In this document: piece by piece, positions 46,321-58,342 of the stretch | How positions within the stretch are numbered: the first letter of the stretch is position 1 | Layout: every line of letters begins with the position of its first letter | NCBI RefSeq assembly: GCF_000208745.1 | Contig: NC_030859.1 | Span: 17,854,128 to 17,918,127, forward strand | Length of the DNA stretch: 64,000 bases | DNA from: Theobroma cacao | Taxonomy: Eukaryota; Streptophyta; Magnoliopsida; Malvales; Malvaceae | Direction of reading: 5' to 3' | Notes under the pieces: generated by a model | Told to the model about the DNA's origin: nothing | What the model saw: the letters and a program-made list of their open reading frames with translations, nothing else | Database searches by the model: none | Position numbers and translations under genes: made by a program

Positions 46321-47307
46321 CTATTAATAAAATATGACGTAATTTGTCGACTCTACGTCACATTGAAGCCCATTTATTGTATGTCCATGTCATATTAATC
46401 CCAACCATGTGGATGTCCATGTGGTAAAAATAAGTGGGCATGGACACTTGGATTTCCATATCATAGAAAAAGTGGACTCATTTGACTTTTTTAGTTGAAG
46501 TTTATACCATATGAACATCCATGCACCATTGAGGTGGCATATTCATTGATTTGAATGATGCTTGATAAAATAGATAAATTTGAAAATTTTTTAAATGATT
46601 GTACATTCAAAAATTAAGTTTTTAAAGTTATGGGCTAAAATGAAGATATTCCTAAAAATCACGAATGATTGGTATATTTTTACTTAGTATCCAAGGGAAA
46701 ATACTTTTGGAGAAAAAGTTTGCAAATCGAACTGTTTGCATTGAAGTAACAACATAAAAAGTATATCAAATTTGAGATAACGAAAAAGAATTGGTAAATT
46801 TTTTTTTTCAGTATTAGCCATAGATTGATCTTTTTTTTTTTTATTTACAAATGTCGACAACAATTACTATTTGTGTAATTCTATATTAATTTTAAATAAT
46901 TTGTTTATATTTTTAATATTAAAATGTAAAAAGTATAAAACTTTAAAAGTTTCACATGAAAATATACTAAAATGAAAATGTGTTTTCTCTTAATTTCCAT
47001 GTCAAATTAAAAAGTGAACATAGACTCTTAAAGGTGAAGATAAATCATTACCCATCATTGGTATCTATTATCTAAGGTTTCTGTACATAGAAAAAATAAA
47101 CGGTTGATATATAGCATATTTTATTTTGTTAACATTGGTTTAATTGTGTTATAAATTACAACTAACCATATAAAATTGTACCTAATTAATTGATATAAAA
47201 ATATTTATCTTATAAAAAATTGACATGTATTTCTCAATTAAAAAAGAGTAGAAATAGGAGTAGTAGGCTAGTGGATTTTTCTTTTTTTCACTCTCTATGA
47301 GATGCAA
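46321..47307 (+). other. Upstream region of the 52.8-kb sulfotransferase copy
   Basis: Paralogous in pieces to 31173-31900 and 28250-28400 (for example TTACAACTAACCATATAAAATT). It is interrupted at 47307 by the copia insertion and resumes at 52387. Confidence 0.6.
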
Positions 47308-47530
47308 TATTGGAGGATCTTTTATTTATGGGGATTATTCTTTTGTGTAATCTTTTCTTGTTAACCTTTTTTTTTTACTTGCACTCTAAGGAAGTCTAAG
47401 ATTAGAATACTTGCTTTTCTATTATTTACTTTACTTGCACTCCAAGCAAGCTTTGTGTATGTATATGTCTTCATCTTGTTAATGAAGAGTAGATGTCTTT
47501 TTACTCTTAATTGAGACATTTTATTTTTCA
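47308..47530 (+). repeat. 5' LTR of the copia element
   Basis: TATTGGAGGATC ... ATTTTATTTTTCA; the start was probably TGTTGG originally. It is followed by the PBS. Confidence 0.85.
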
Positions 47531-47545
47531 TGGTATTATAGCAAG
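47531..47545 (+). other. Primer-binding site (initiator tRNA-Met type)
   Basis: TGGTATTATAGCAAG directly follows the LTR. The intact plant site is TGGTATCAGAGC. Confidence 0.75.
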
Positions 47546-47569
47546 TTACGAAACCCTAATTTTTTTTAA

Positions 47570-48560
47570 ATGGCAGGAGATGATGTGAACAATGACAAAG
47601 GCAAGAGTACTACAGAATTGGTGGTGAGTGTGAGTGCTAATCAAAGCAAGGTCATTGATGCCGCTTCTCCATACTACTTGCATTCGTCTGATCATCTAGG
47701 CCTGATTTTTGTGACAACACTTCATAGTGAAAGTGGAGATAATTATTTCACGTGGAGGCATAGTTCTATGAACATGCTATAATCCAAAAATAAAGTAGGT
47801 TTTATGGATGGAACGATAAAAAAACTAGATGTTGATTCTTTAGATTTACAGTCATGGATACAATGCACTGCAGTGGTTCTTTCATGGCTTACAAATGCAC
47901 TTGCTAAAGAGCTTCAAGTTAGTGCTGCTCATGTCGAAACTACAAGAGAAATATGGGTAGACTTGGAAGAAAAATTTACTCAAGGAATTGTGCCAAGAGT
48001 CTACGAGTTGAAGCACACCATAGCTCTTTTTACAACAAGAGAAATCCTCGATCTCGTGCTATTAGGGTAAATTAATAACCATTTAGGGTGAGATATAAGG
48101 TCTTTATTTAGGTCTCGTTGTGCAAATGTGCATGTATCTATGGTGTGGCAAAAAGGATGCAATCTATGCATGAAGAAGAAAAGATTTTTGATTTTTTTAT
48201 GGGACTTGATGAAGTATATTCAACTGTGCGATCACAAATATTAAGTGTTGACCCATTGCCAAATCTCAGAAGAGTTTATGCCATTCCAACACAAGAAGAG
48301 AAGTAATGTTTGGTCACTACAACTCATGCACCCATCACTGAAGTTACTGCCTTATTAACTAAAGAAAGTGAATTGCAACAAAAGAAGAATGATGATGGGA
48401 GGTGTAGCTAATTTCCATTTTGTATCCACTATGGGAAGACAAACCATAATAAAGAATATTGTTACAAGGTGATTGGCTGTCCAGATTGGCATAAGCCTAA
48501 AAAAAGGAATTGTAAAAGAACTAATGGTGATTAATTCCGTTCCTAAGAAAATCAATGGGA
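47570..48560 (+). pseudogene. Copia gag (broken)
   Basis: ATG at 47570. SPYYLHSSDHLGLIFVT and YFTWRHSSMNML match the N-terminal gag signature (PF14244-like). After a TAA at 47780-47782, GFMDGTIKK and REIWVDLEEKFTQG follow in the same frame, then a frame change near 48070. MHEEEKIFDFFMGLDEVY continues in another frame. A knuckle-like CIHYGKTNHNKEYC near 48420-48462 has lost its second cysteine to tyrosine. Confidence 0.8.
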
Positions 48561-48599
48561 CAGCGATACTACAACAAACATGTCTTCAGGAATTGCTTG

Positions 48600-51500
48600 T
48601 GTTGCCACTATGGATGGAGTTGGATCGCCAATCCCAAGTTTGACTTTTGTGCAGCATCAGTAGCTACTAGCTTTACTAGGTAGTCATGGATCATCAACAA
48701 GTAACCCATCTGCAAACATGGTAGCTTTTAATTTTATCGATAAGAAATATGATGAATGGGTTGTAGATTCAAGAGCCACAAATCATATAACCCACAATAT
48801 AGACTATTTATCAACGTGGTATTTTGACCTGATATACCACTAATATAAATTCCCTCCAGTGAAACACTTTATGTTCATGCTTTGGGCCAAGTTGCTCTTA
48901 GAAAAAGATTAATCCTTGAGCAAGCCTTGGAAGACCCTAATTCTTATTTCAATTTATTGTTTATTAGTAAATCGACACATGATTTACATTGTACAGTAAC
49001 TTTTTGATTGAATTTTTTATGATTCAAGACTTACCTTCAAGGAAACTGATTAGAATGGGTAGAGAGTGAAAAGATCTTTATTATTTGGAGCCGATGAGAA
49101 GGGAGATGGCATTGATAGCCAGCGATTCAATTAATGCAAGTTTATGGCATCAATGCTTACGACATCTACCAGTAAATCACATTCCTCTAATTCCTAATTT
49201 ATCTATTTCTTTTTATTACAAGAAGACTTTGTTTTGTGATGCTTGTTGTAAGGCAAAACAAACACAATTATCTTTTCCTATTAGTACAAATAAGACTATG
49301 CATGCCTTTGACTTAGTATACTGTGATATTTGAGGCCTGTACAAAACAAAATCATCTTCTAGATCTTACAGTTTTTTAACCATAGTGGATGATTTTAGTC
49401 AAGTAACATGGGTGTTCCTCATGAAATACAAGTCAGAAACCAAAACGTATCTACTGTAATTTTTTAATTGGGTTTATACAAAGTTTAACTTGCGAGTTAA
49501 AATTTTACGGATAGACAATTGCTTAGAATTTACTCATGATGACTTAATGACTCATTCTTTTTATCATGGCATGAAACGTCAATCTAGTTGTACAGACACA
49601 CCACAAGAAAATGAAGTTGTTGAGCGAAAGCATAAGCATCCTCTAGAAGTTGCACGAGCATTATGATTTCGAGCTCATCTTTTTATTTCGTTTTGGAGTG
49701 AATGTGGTCTTACTACTGCATACTTTATCGACCACATGCCACTCATTATTTTACAAAATTAAACTCCATATGAGGTTTTACTTGGAAAGAGTCCCACATA
49801 TGATCCTTTGATAAGCTTTGGATGTCTTTGTTATGGGCATATAAATAGCAAGCCGCGTGACAAGTTTGTTCCACACGCTAAATCGGGTGTTTTTGTTGGG
49901 TATCCTAGTGGGCAAAAAGGATACAAAATTTATGATCTTGAAAGTAAGAAGATTTATGTTTTGTGGGATGTTCATTTTTTAGAAGACATTTTTCCATTTA
50001 TAGATTCTTTAGTAGCAAAATCTATATAGTCAATTAATTTGGGTCAGACTGCTAAATTGGACAATTCATTCAACCATGCAGTGCCTAATGTCACTCAGCT
50101 TGGGCTTAGTTAGTCATCTACGGGCATCAACCCAACAACCAGTACAATTAGGCTTGTGTCTCATAATAACAAGCCTGTAATAGATGAACACAAGTCACCA
50201 GTTGTTACACATGAGTCTACTACGACTAAGTCCACCTCATTCACCAATCCACATAAGTCTTTTCCACCTGCTAGTGATGGGTTTGAGTCAATTAGATTCT
50301 GTTTGTCAACCATAGTCGCCTTCTCATTTGACCTAATTGGTTATTACTTTGGCAATGAGTCCGAAAATATTATTTTAAAAGCTCCTCTTATTTTAGGCAA
50401 ACGATAATGACAAGTTTCACGTTCCTTATCTAGTTATGATTATATTTTACTGCCTTCTCTTGCTCCTTCAAGCATCATGTTGCTCCTATCTCCTCATTTG
50501 GCTAACTCAATGGTACATCCTCTCTCACAATTTATTTCTAACTATAAATTTTCTCCCAATCACATTGGTTTTTTATCGACCATCTCATCCACCGATGAGC
50601 TGAAATCATTTTTTCAAGCAATCAAACGTGCAAATTGGAGGGAAGCCATGGCAAAGGAAATTTTCATTTTGGAGGCAAATTATACTTGGACTTTGCAACT
50701 CTTACCCCGTTGGTAAACAGGCTATCGATTCAAAATGGGTTTACAAAGTCAAATATCAACCAGATGGAAGTATTGAGTGTTATAAGGCATGACTTGCTGC
50801 TAAAGGTTACATTCAAATTAAAGGTGTTGATTTTCATGAGACATTTGTTCCCATTGCCAAATTAGTCACCGTACGTTGTTTGTTGGCACTTGTTTCGATT
50901 AAGCACTAGGAATTGCATCAACTGGATGTTGATAACACCTTTTTACTTGGTGACTTGCAAGAAGAAGTCTACATGAAGTTCCCACAAGGGTTTGCTAAAT
51001 AAAGGGAGAAGCGGTTTATGGATTATGAAAATCTATATATGGACTCCGCCAAGCATCTTGAAATGGGTATCACAACTTTACAACTTCTCTTCTAGCCATT
51101 GGTTTTCGACAATCAGATGCAGATCACTTTTTGTTCACCCTCTCTTGTATGGGAAGGTCTTTTATTGCAATTCTCATATATGTTGATGATGTCATCATCA
51201 TGGGAACAGATTCTGATCACATTTCTAAGTTGAAACTTTATTTGGATGCAAAATTTCACATCAAGGATCTTGGCAAACTCAAGTATTTTCTTGGAATTAA
51301 AGTGACACATTCTCCAGTAGGTATTGCATTAAGCCAACTTAAGTATGTACTTGATATCTTAATCGATAGTGGTCTCATAATTTGCAATCTGGCCAACTTT
51401 CCCATAGAGCAATAGCTTAAACTTTCACTCAACTCTAGTGAAATTTGCATTAATCTAAGCACTATCGTTGCCTAATAAATTGTTTACTTAATCTCACCAT

Positions 51501-52130
51501 CACCCATCAAGATATCAGCTATGCAGTGTATATTCTTAGCCAATTTATGCATGCCCCACGACAACCACATCTTGATGCATCTCATAGGGTGTTGCGTTAT
51601 CTTAAAGGAACCTCAAGACAAGGTATTTTGCTTCTTTTGAATGGTTCATTGTTTTTGCGAGCATATTATGATGCAGATTAGGTAGGATGTCCAACGACAT
51701 GAAGATCTACTACTAGCTATATTATCTTTTTTGGGTCTTCTCTCATCTCATGGCGATCCAAGAAATAAATGGTGGTTTCTCTTTCTTCCACTAAAGCTAA
51801 ATATGGAGCCATGGCCACCACCATTAGTGAGATCATTTGGTTGATACGACTATTATGAGATCTTAGAGTGACACACACTGCACTGATTCCCTTGTTTTGT
51901 GACAATCAAGCTATTATTCACATCGTAGCCAATCCAGTCTTCCATGAACGAACGAAGCACATAGAAATAAATTGCCATTTCATCTGGTAGCACGTTCAGT
52001 CGTAAACTATTGTTACTCGGATTATTTCTTCATAGAACCAATTGGCTGAAATATTTACTAAAGCATTTGGGTATGATCAATTTCATAAATTGTTGGTCAA
52101 GTTGGGTATTTCTACTATTCATGCTCCAAC
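48600..52130 (+). pseudogene. Copia pol: protease, integrase, RT, RNase H (broken)
   Basis: Protease WVVDSRATNHIT near 48760-48795 has DSR where the active site needs DSG. Integrase pieces: LWHQCLRHLPVNHI and CDACCKAKQ (49140-49260), FLTIVDDFSQVTWVFLMKY (49375-49430), and the C-terminal FGCLCYGHINSKPRDKF and GVFVGYPSGQKGY (49810-49925). [12 protein letters not shown] near 50970 and YVDDVIIMG near 51180, with the motif intact. RNase H: SLSSTKAKYGAMA near 51780 and CDNQAI near 51899. More than fifteen stops or frame changes occur in total. Confidence 0.82.
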
Positions 52131-52141
52131 TTGAGGGGGAG

Positions 52142-52288
52142 CATTGAAGGATCTTTTTTTTTTGGGGATTATTCTTTTGTGTAATCTTTCCTTGTTAACC
52201 TTTTTCTTTACTTGCACTTCAAGAAAGTCTAGGATTAGAATACTTCCTTTTGTATTATTTATTTTATCTGCACTCCGAGCGAGCCTTG

Positions 52289-52319
<31 letters not shown>

Positions 52320-52386
52320 GTCTTCATTTTATTAATGAAGGGTAAAGTTTTTCTAATTCCATTCTTTTAGGACATTTTATTTTTCA
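52142..52386 (+). repeat. 3' LTR of the copia element
   Basis: CATTGAAGGATC ... ATTTTATTTTTCA, preceded by the polypurine tract GAGGGGGAG. Confidence 0.85.
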
Positions 52387-52807
52387 TGCAAAACATGTGC
52401 TTGAATTAGCATGTAGGCAATCAATTTTTTCCTTTTTTTTTTTTTGTGTTTGGGTAAAAGGATAATGTTATATAATTGTTCTGACACATTTTGTACAATT
52501 TTTTGGGCAAAAATCAAAAGGGAAGAGGATATGAATTGATATTAAAAACAAAGGAAAGCATGATGCAGCATTATTAAGTTGGGATCACCTTCAATTAGAG
52601 ACCAGATTGCTGGATGCTAGTAGGTGAAGTACTGAATATTATTATGAGAATTGTTATAGGAGCAGCCTCTTACAACCATTCCATCTCCTCGGACTAAAAA
52701 TTCTGAAACCATGTCCTTGATCATCCTTTGTTAATGATATTATGTTTAGGGCTATAAAAACCATTGTTAGCATCTACATTTTGTATTGAATCAATGAAAT
52801 TATAATC

Positions 52808-53762
52808 ATGGAAAGGAAGCAGCCTTAATCAACCCTAAATCTCTCTTCTTCTGTTGAAAAATTTACTTCAAGTGTTCCAACTTGTGCCCAATTCCAAGGA
52901 TTTTGGTTCCCCCCCTCCAATTGTTCCAAGAATAATATCCTTTTAGAAACATTTCCAAGCTCTTGACGATGATATCACTGTTGTCAGCAAGCCCAAAGCT
53001 GGTACGACGTGGTTGAAAGCACTCGTATTATCAATCGCCAATCGCAATCGTTATACTCTCTCCAACAGCCCCCTGAACTCTTTGAACCCTCATGAACTAG
53101 TATGCTTTTTAGTGCTGAGGCTGTACAAGCAAGATTCGAATCCTAATCTCACTACCATTCCATCCCCAAGGCTCCTTGCCACACACTTTCTTTTTCAAGT
53201 TTTGGCAGATTCCATCAAACATTCTAGTTGTCGAATTGTTTATGTGATTCGCAATCTGTTGGACGTCATTGTCTGTCTTTGGCACTTTCGTAGAACTATG
53301 CAAAAGTCGGGAGATTGGCCATTGGAAGAATGTCTTGAATTATTTTGTAAAGTTGAGGAAGGGTTCGGACCCTTTTGGGATCATGTCTTGGGATACTAGA
53401 AGGAAAGCTTGGAGAATCCAAGGAAAATGTTATTTCTAAAGTATGAAGAGCTAAAGCAAGACGTAATATTTCAAGTAAAGCGATTGGTAGAATTCTTAGT
53501 CTTTCCTTTCTAGGTGGAATAAGAGGAAACAGGGCTTGTTAAACAAATAACTGATTTTTGTAGCTTTAGCAATTTGAAGGATTTGGAGGTGAACAAAACT
53601 AGGAAAATGCCGTGGGATAAAGCACCTAGCAACAAGGTCTATTTCAGGACAGATAATGTGGGTGATTATGTTAATTATCTCAATCCTTCTACGGTGCAAC
53701 GTTTTAGTAATATTTTGGAAGAAAAACTGACAAAATCTGGTCTTACCTTCAAATTTTCTTAA
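52808..53762 (+). pseudogene. Cytosolic sulfotransferase (SOT) pseudogene
   Basis: Sulfotransferases move a sulfonate group from PAPS to hydroxyls of hormones, flavonoids or desulfoglucosinolates in the cytosol. Recognisable: CAQFQGFW near 52890; the PAPS 5'-phosphosulfate loop SKPKAGTTWLKAL near 52990-53030; RLLATHFLFQVL with the His of the catalytic segment; the 3'-phosphate segment RIVYVIRNLLDVIVCLWHF near 53235-53292; and a decayed C-terminal VGDYVNYLNPS, where the usual RKG is RTD. Breaks: TAA at 52826, a frame change near 52920, and TAGs at 52944, 53397 and 53511 plus TAA at 53520. The end is TAA at 53760-53762. The copia insertion lies 0.42 kb upstream. Confidence 0.88.
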
Positions 53763-53892
53763 TAATGTTTGATTGCTTGTTTCCTAAGGTCCTATATCTA
53801 TGTTGGTGTACTGGCCTTGCACATCAATTCACTTGTTCTGTTATCTAATAAAATTTTATTACTTAGATTGAGAAATATAGTTGGCTGAATAC

Positions 53893-54125
53893 CCAAATAA
53901 GCTACCGAACTATATTAAGAAAGTTAATTTAACCCTTATCCTTTTATTGCATTCAAATAAGTCTCTAAATTTTTATTTTGAGTCAAATAAGCTCTTTTCA
54001 CTAATTGTTGACTAACTTCCGTTAGTCAACAATACAGTTAACAATTTTTGATGCCACGTCATCTGCCACGTGACATGTTAACTTGTCATTTTCAACAAAT
54101 CTTTTGAATGATTCAACAATAAAAT
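53893..54125. mobile_element. Half MITE related to the element at 18385
   Basis: Carries TTTTATTTTGAGTCAAATAAG, TTAGTCAACAAT and GCCACGTGACATGTTAAC, the same word order as the left half of the fold-back MITE at 18385-18846. A matching inverted right half was not seen. Confidence 0.5.
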
Positions 54126-54745
54126 GTGATATTAGTTCTTAAATCGATCATGTAGTGCGGATTATTTTGCTAGTATCCGATGAGTCTAGTGTTACACAAA
54201 AATATGTCACTTTGAAATTAAAATATTTTGAAATTTTAATCATATCTTTTTGGATATGTATAGAGGAAAACATTATTATTTTATGATTAAGTTTTGTGGT
54301 TTTGGTAATCCATCATTGTCACCAAGCTATCTGGCCTCGTAATTGAAGATGGCCCCAACTCAATAATGCTTTTGTCGTGCAGCATTATGCTTTCTTTCGT
54401 CGCTATCAATTTTTTCCTCTTCTTTTTTGCAATTTTATCAAAAATAACGACAACCCAAGGATGTGACTAGTATCCTACTTTCACCAAAATATGTAATAAA
54501 AAAAAGTAATGAGCACAATTAAAAGAGTAATCGAAGGTAAATAATTGAACAACCTTCTTCTGATAAAAAAGGTTATACACAAAATAAATAGTACATCAAA
54601 ATCGTTGCTTTGCTTGCGTTTTTCTTTTTTCTTTTTTTATGAAAAGCTACTCTTCTTTTCCTTGGCTGGTGGCAATAAAACCCCATAGCTGGCGAGCTGC
54701 AACATAAAAAAAAAAAAAAAAACCTTGTTTAAACACCTTGAAATT

Positions 54746-55725
54746 ATGGAAGGAGAGCAGTCCCATGAAAACCATCCTCCCTCTATGGTTGCTGAAGGAG
54801 ACGACCACCATATTATCACCAAAAAACAAGGTCCAACATTCTGCCAATTCCAAGGGTTTTGGTGCCGCTCGAGTTTTGTTCCAAACATAATATCCTTTCA
54901 AAAACATTTCCAAGCTCTTGACGATGATATCATTGTAGCCAGCAAGCCTAAAGCTGGCACAACTTGGCTGAAAGCACTTGTTTTCACCATCGTCAACCGC
55001 GCTCGTTTTTCGCTCTCCAACAGCCCCTTGAACTTAACAAACCCTCATAAGCTTATTCCACATTTGGAGATTACAGTGTATGGTCAAGATCATATTCCTG
55101 ATCTTACTAGTATTCCATCCCCAAGGTTGTTCGCCACCCATCTTCCTTTTGCAGTTTTAGCAGAATCATCAATCAAACAAGCAAAAAGTCGAATTGTCTA
55201 TGTAACTCGCAATCCTTTAGATATCATCGTTTCTTTTTGGCACTTCATTCGAGGCATAGAATGTCCGGATTGGCCATTGGAGGAATGTTTTGAGATGTTT
55301 TGTCGAGGGGAGGAGGGGAGGAGGGGTTTGGGCCCTTTTGGGATCATGCCTTGGGATATTGGAAGGAGAGCTCGGAGAAACCACACAAAGTACTGTTTCT
55401 CAAGTACGAGCACTTGAAAGAAAACCCAATACAGCAAATAAAGAGGATCGCAGAGTTTATAGGCTTTCCTTTCTCTGTTGAGGAGGAAAGAGCAGGGGCC
55501 ATTGAAGAAATAAAAACGTTTTGTAGCTTCAGCAATATGAAGGATTTGGTGGGCAACATGACTGGAACGATGGGAAGGTTGCATATCCAACCTAAGGAAC
55601 TTTTTAGGAAAGGTGAGGTAGGTGACCACATCAATTATCTTAGTCCATCAGCAATTGAACGTTTCTGTAAAATTGTTGAAGAAAAACTAAGTGGGTCTGG
55701 GTTGGCGTATGATTTGCCTTGTTAG
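54746..55725 (+). pseudogene. Cytosolic sulfotransferase, intact except for an 8-bp tandem duplication
   Basis: ATG at 54746 (MEGEQSHENH) and TAG at 55723-55725. Without the duplication the length would be about 323 residues, normal for a single-exon plant SOT. Motifs: SKPKAGTTWLKAL (about residue 65-77, PAPS 5'-phosphosulfate loop), RLFATHLPFAVL with the catalytic-region His, SRIVYVTRNPLDIIVSFWHF (3'-phosphate binding) and the C-terminal [12 protein letters not shown] (RKGxxGD). AGGAGGGG stands twice in tandem (55311-55318, 55319-55326). The sister copy at 53350 has no such repeat, and the extra 8 bp shifts the frame after the [10 protein letters not shown] segment. All other codons are clean, so this could be a recent null allele or an assembly error in a real gene. 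Confidence 0.85.
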
Positions 55726-57199
55726 GTTCTTTGATCACATTATAAATTGTAGTTGAAGCTATTAGTAAGCATGATCGTCATCTCCATTCATAGGCTGGTT
55801 GTTGGTAATTTCCTTCTAGTTGGTACCTTTTCATGCTTTTTACTTTCTGTGTTATCTAGTTTATATTCTTCCATTAGTGGCCGCAACGTCTGAACACGCT
55901 TTGGCTACATATGCCAATACCAAGTGTTTGATTTTGGTCAATCTTTTATTACCAGGATCAATTATTGAAGTATGTAGAGTCGGTTGCTGATTCAACCAAC
56001 CCGTTCAATGAAAGATTATGTTTTATTTGAAAGCAAGTTAATTTTGATTATAAAATAAGTATCAATTATGACAAATACCTGACAAAAGTATGTCTTAGAC
56101 TCAATGGTTTGGCTATTTCTTAAAGGTTACAAAAGTAAAGTCCCAATTATATCCATTACGTGAAAGATTAAATATTAAATAAAAAAACTGTTATCAAATA
56201 GATTTCCGGGTATTTAATAAACGAGCCACCACAAAGATGATTTTCAAGGTAGATACTTAGATTGTTGCAACATGTGAGTTTGAGAATTCAATCACTTAAT
56301 TACAGAATAGTTATCATCAATGTTTTTTTTTTTTTTGTCTATGCATGATTAATCACTTAATTGAATCTATCTTTTCGAATGAAATCATAAACTTTACTTA
56401 AGTTCATTGAGAAAGATAAGTTCCAATCTATGAAATAAAATTGATTTTGGAAGTATGATTACATGCAAAGAAAGTATTAGCATATTTGTAAATCCAGTTC
56501 AAGAAACGATACCAATCGATCATGTGTTAAAATATTTTAACCTTGACAAATATTTATAGAATTTTATAATTAGTTCTATTTCCTTATCACCATTTACTCT
56601 TTTTACCAAGAATGTCAAAATTGTCTCCCAAATGAGCTTAGATTGTTACAAACCTCAAGCTATCCAAGTATCCCAACCTCTAATGGTAATCCAAAAAATA
56701 ATTTTTTTAAAAAAACTAGATTAAGTAAAAAATTTTAAGGAAAGAAAAATGGAAACAAGGAATGAATGAAAAATTTAATCCAAACCTCTTACAAAAATTA
56801 ATGCGACCCTAAAGTGTCTTCAATCAAAAAAGTGATTTTTTAAAAATATTTTTGAAGTGAGAAGATTCTTCTTAATTTTCGCCAACACTATTAAGATAAT
56901 GTAGAAAAATTTTTTAATATTAAAATAATAAGTATAAAAAAGAAAAAAATTAAATTATAATAAAAGAAATAAAATTAAATATGTAATCAATAAATATTTG
57001 TTTTTCGTGCGTGATTGTACTCCCAAAACCATTTATGTTTCATAAATAGGAATTTATCCTTTTCACTGAACTTAAGAAACAAAATAAATAGTTGAATTTC
57101 ACGTATGTCATCCATAGTAATGAATCTGTAAAAAATAATAAAAATTGAGTGAAGAGGACGACTTGCTCTGCGATAAAATAAAATAGCCAGGTCACAGCC
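55726..57199 (+). other. 3' flank of the SOT copy, then AT-rich spacer
   Basis: 55726-55960 is the SOT 3' flank; its inverted paralogue appears at 57230-57408 and 63614-63754. The rest, including a 76-codon minus-strand frame at 56987-57217, shows no recognisable gene. Confidence 0.5.
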
Positions 57200-57408
57200 A
57201 GCGACCATGGCCATCAATAAAGAAAGGCTTTGCTTCTAAACTTTAAATCGATAGTAGTACTGTATGGCCATTAAATACGATGGTTAAGCCAACAACCGCA
57301 TCTAAAGGTACACTGGTATAGGCATATGTTTCATAAAGCCAACAAACACTTGGTGTAAGCATATGTAGCCAAAGCCTCTTCAGTTGCAGCCATTAATGAA
57401 AAAGCATG
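57200..57408 (-). other. Distal 3' flank of an inverted SOT copy
   Basis: The minus strand reads CATGCTTTTTCATTAATGGC and GGCTTTGGCTACATATGC...ACCAAGTGTTTG, paralogous to 55831-55930. The minus-strand copia element separates it from the proximal flank at 63614. Confidence 0.65.
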
Positions 57409-58342
57409 TATTGGCGCAAATGAGGTTTAGATGGAATTCAAAGAACAGATAAAATTGACTTTAAGATGAGTTTTTTAATAAACACTATCTTTAAAACTTA
57501 TTCCACCTCCACCGCTCTATATGCACAAAGGGAATTATGCAAATAGCATTAGGGATACAATGAAGCTAACGTCTAACTTTGTCTTTGCACTGTACAAGAG
57601 TAGATTGCGACATACACCCAAAGGTTTGCAAAGTTGTTTGGCCTTAGAACTTACTTTTTACAGCAACTAGATTATAAGTAATTTGGATTCCTTTGATAGA
57701 TGATGGGAGCTTAAATGTTTATGTTTAATTTCAGAGCATAACACTTGTATTGCTCTCGATTTTGTGCTAATATTTTATTTGTGTTTTTTTTTTTTTGCAT
57801 CAAAATGATTGGCAACAAGTCCTTTATATGGGCTTGCAAGTGTCTCTTCTTTAAGGACACAATCCTTTCATCAAGGTACAACTTTGTCTGAAAGACATCT
57901 TTACATTTTGTAAAACACAACTTTTGAATAAAGATATTGTTTCAATAATCACCTTATGAAAGGATAACCATTTATTCCATAAAACATAATCTTTGAGCTA
58001 TAACTTGAAATGATAATTTTTCATATTTAAACTTTTGAGCTATGATGTTTTTTTTCAATTTGTCTCATAACCATTGGATGTCATTTTACTAAGAGATATA
58101 GCCATTCACATTAAAAACCTACCTACAATCCAATAGCAACACTATATCACTTTATGTGACATAACCTTTTCAATTTGTCTCATAAACATTGGATGTGATT
58201 TTACCAAGAGATATAGCCATTCACATTAAAAATGTGCCTGTAATCTAATAGCCACTCTATATCACTTTATGTAACATAACCTTTGAGTTAAGATAGCTTT
58301 TCATTATGTGACATAACCTTTGAGTTTGCAAATACACCAACA
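57409..58342 (-). repeat. 3' LTR of the minus-strand copia (about 934 bp)
   Basis: Plus-strand start TATTGGCGCAAATGAGG, end ACACCAACA. It is longer than its partner because of an internal tandem duplication of about 118 bp. Confidence 0.85.
58050..58287. repeat. 118-bp tandem duplication inside the 3' LTR
   Basis: TTTTCAATTTGTCTCATAA ... CTATATCACTTTATGT-ACATAACC occurs twice in a row here but only once in the other LTR (63438-63552). Confidence 0.8.

Larger units (their letters stand above)
47308..52386 (+). mobile_element. Ty1/copia element, complete in outline, decayed, TSD TGCAA
   Basis: LTRs are 47308-47530 (223 bp) and 52142-52386 (245 bp), flanked by a perfect TGCAA at 47303-47307 and 52387-52391. 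The empty site is seen at 29490-29500. The order gag, protease, integrase, RT, RNase H is the copia order. Every domain has stops or frameshifts. The element splits the upstream region of a sulfotransferase pseudogene. The 22-bp LTR length difference is mainly a TA-rich microsatellite in the 3' LTR (52290-52320). Confidence 0.88.

Noticed and set aside
56987..57217. 76-codon minus-strand ORF
   Set aside because: Considered as an F-box-like fragment, but no convincing motif; AT-rich spacer.
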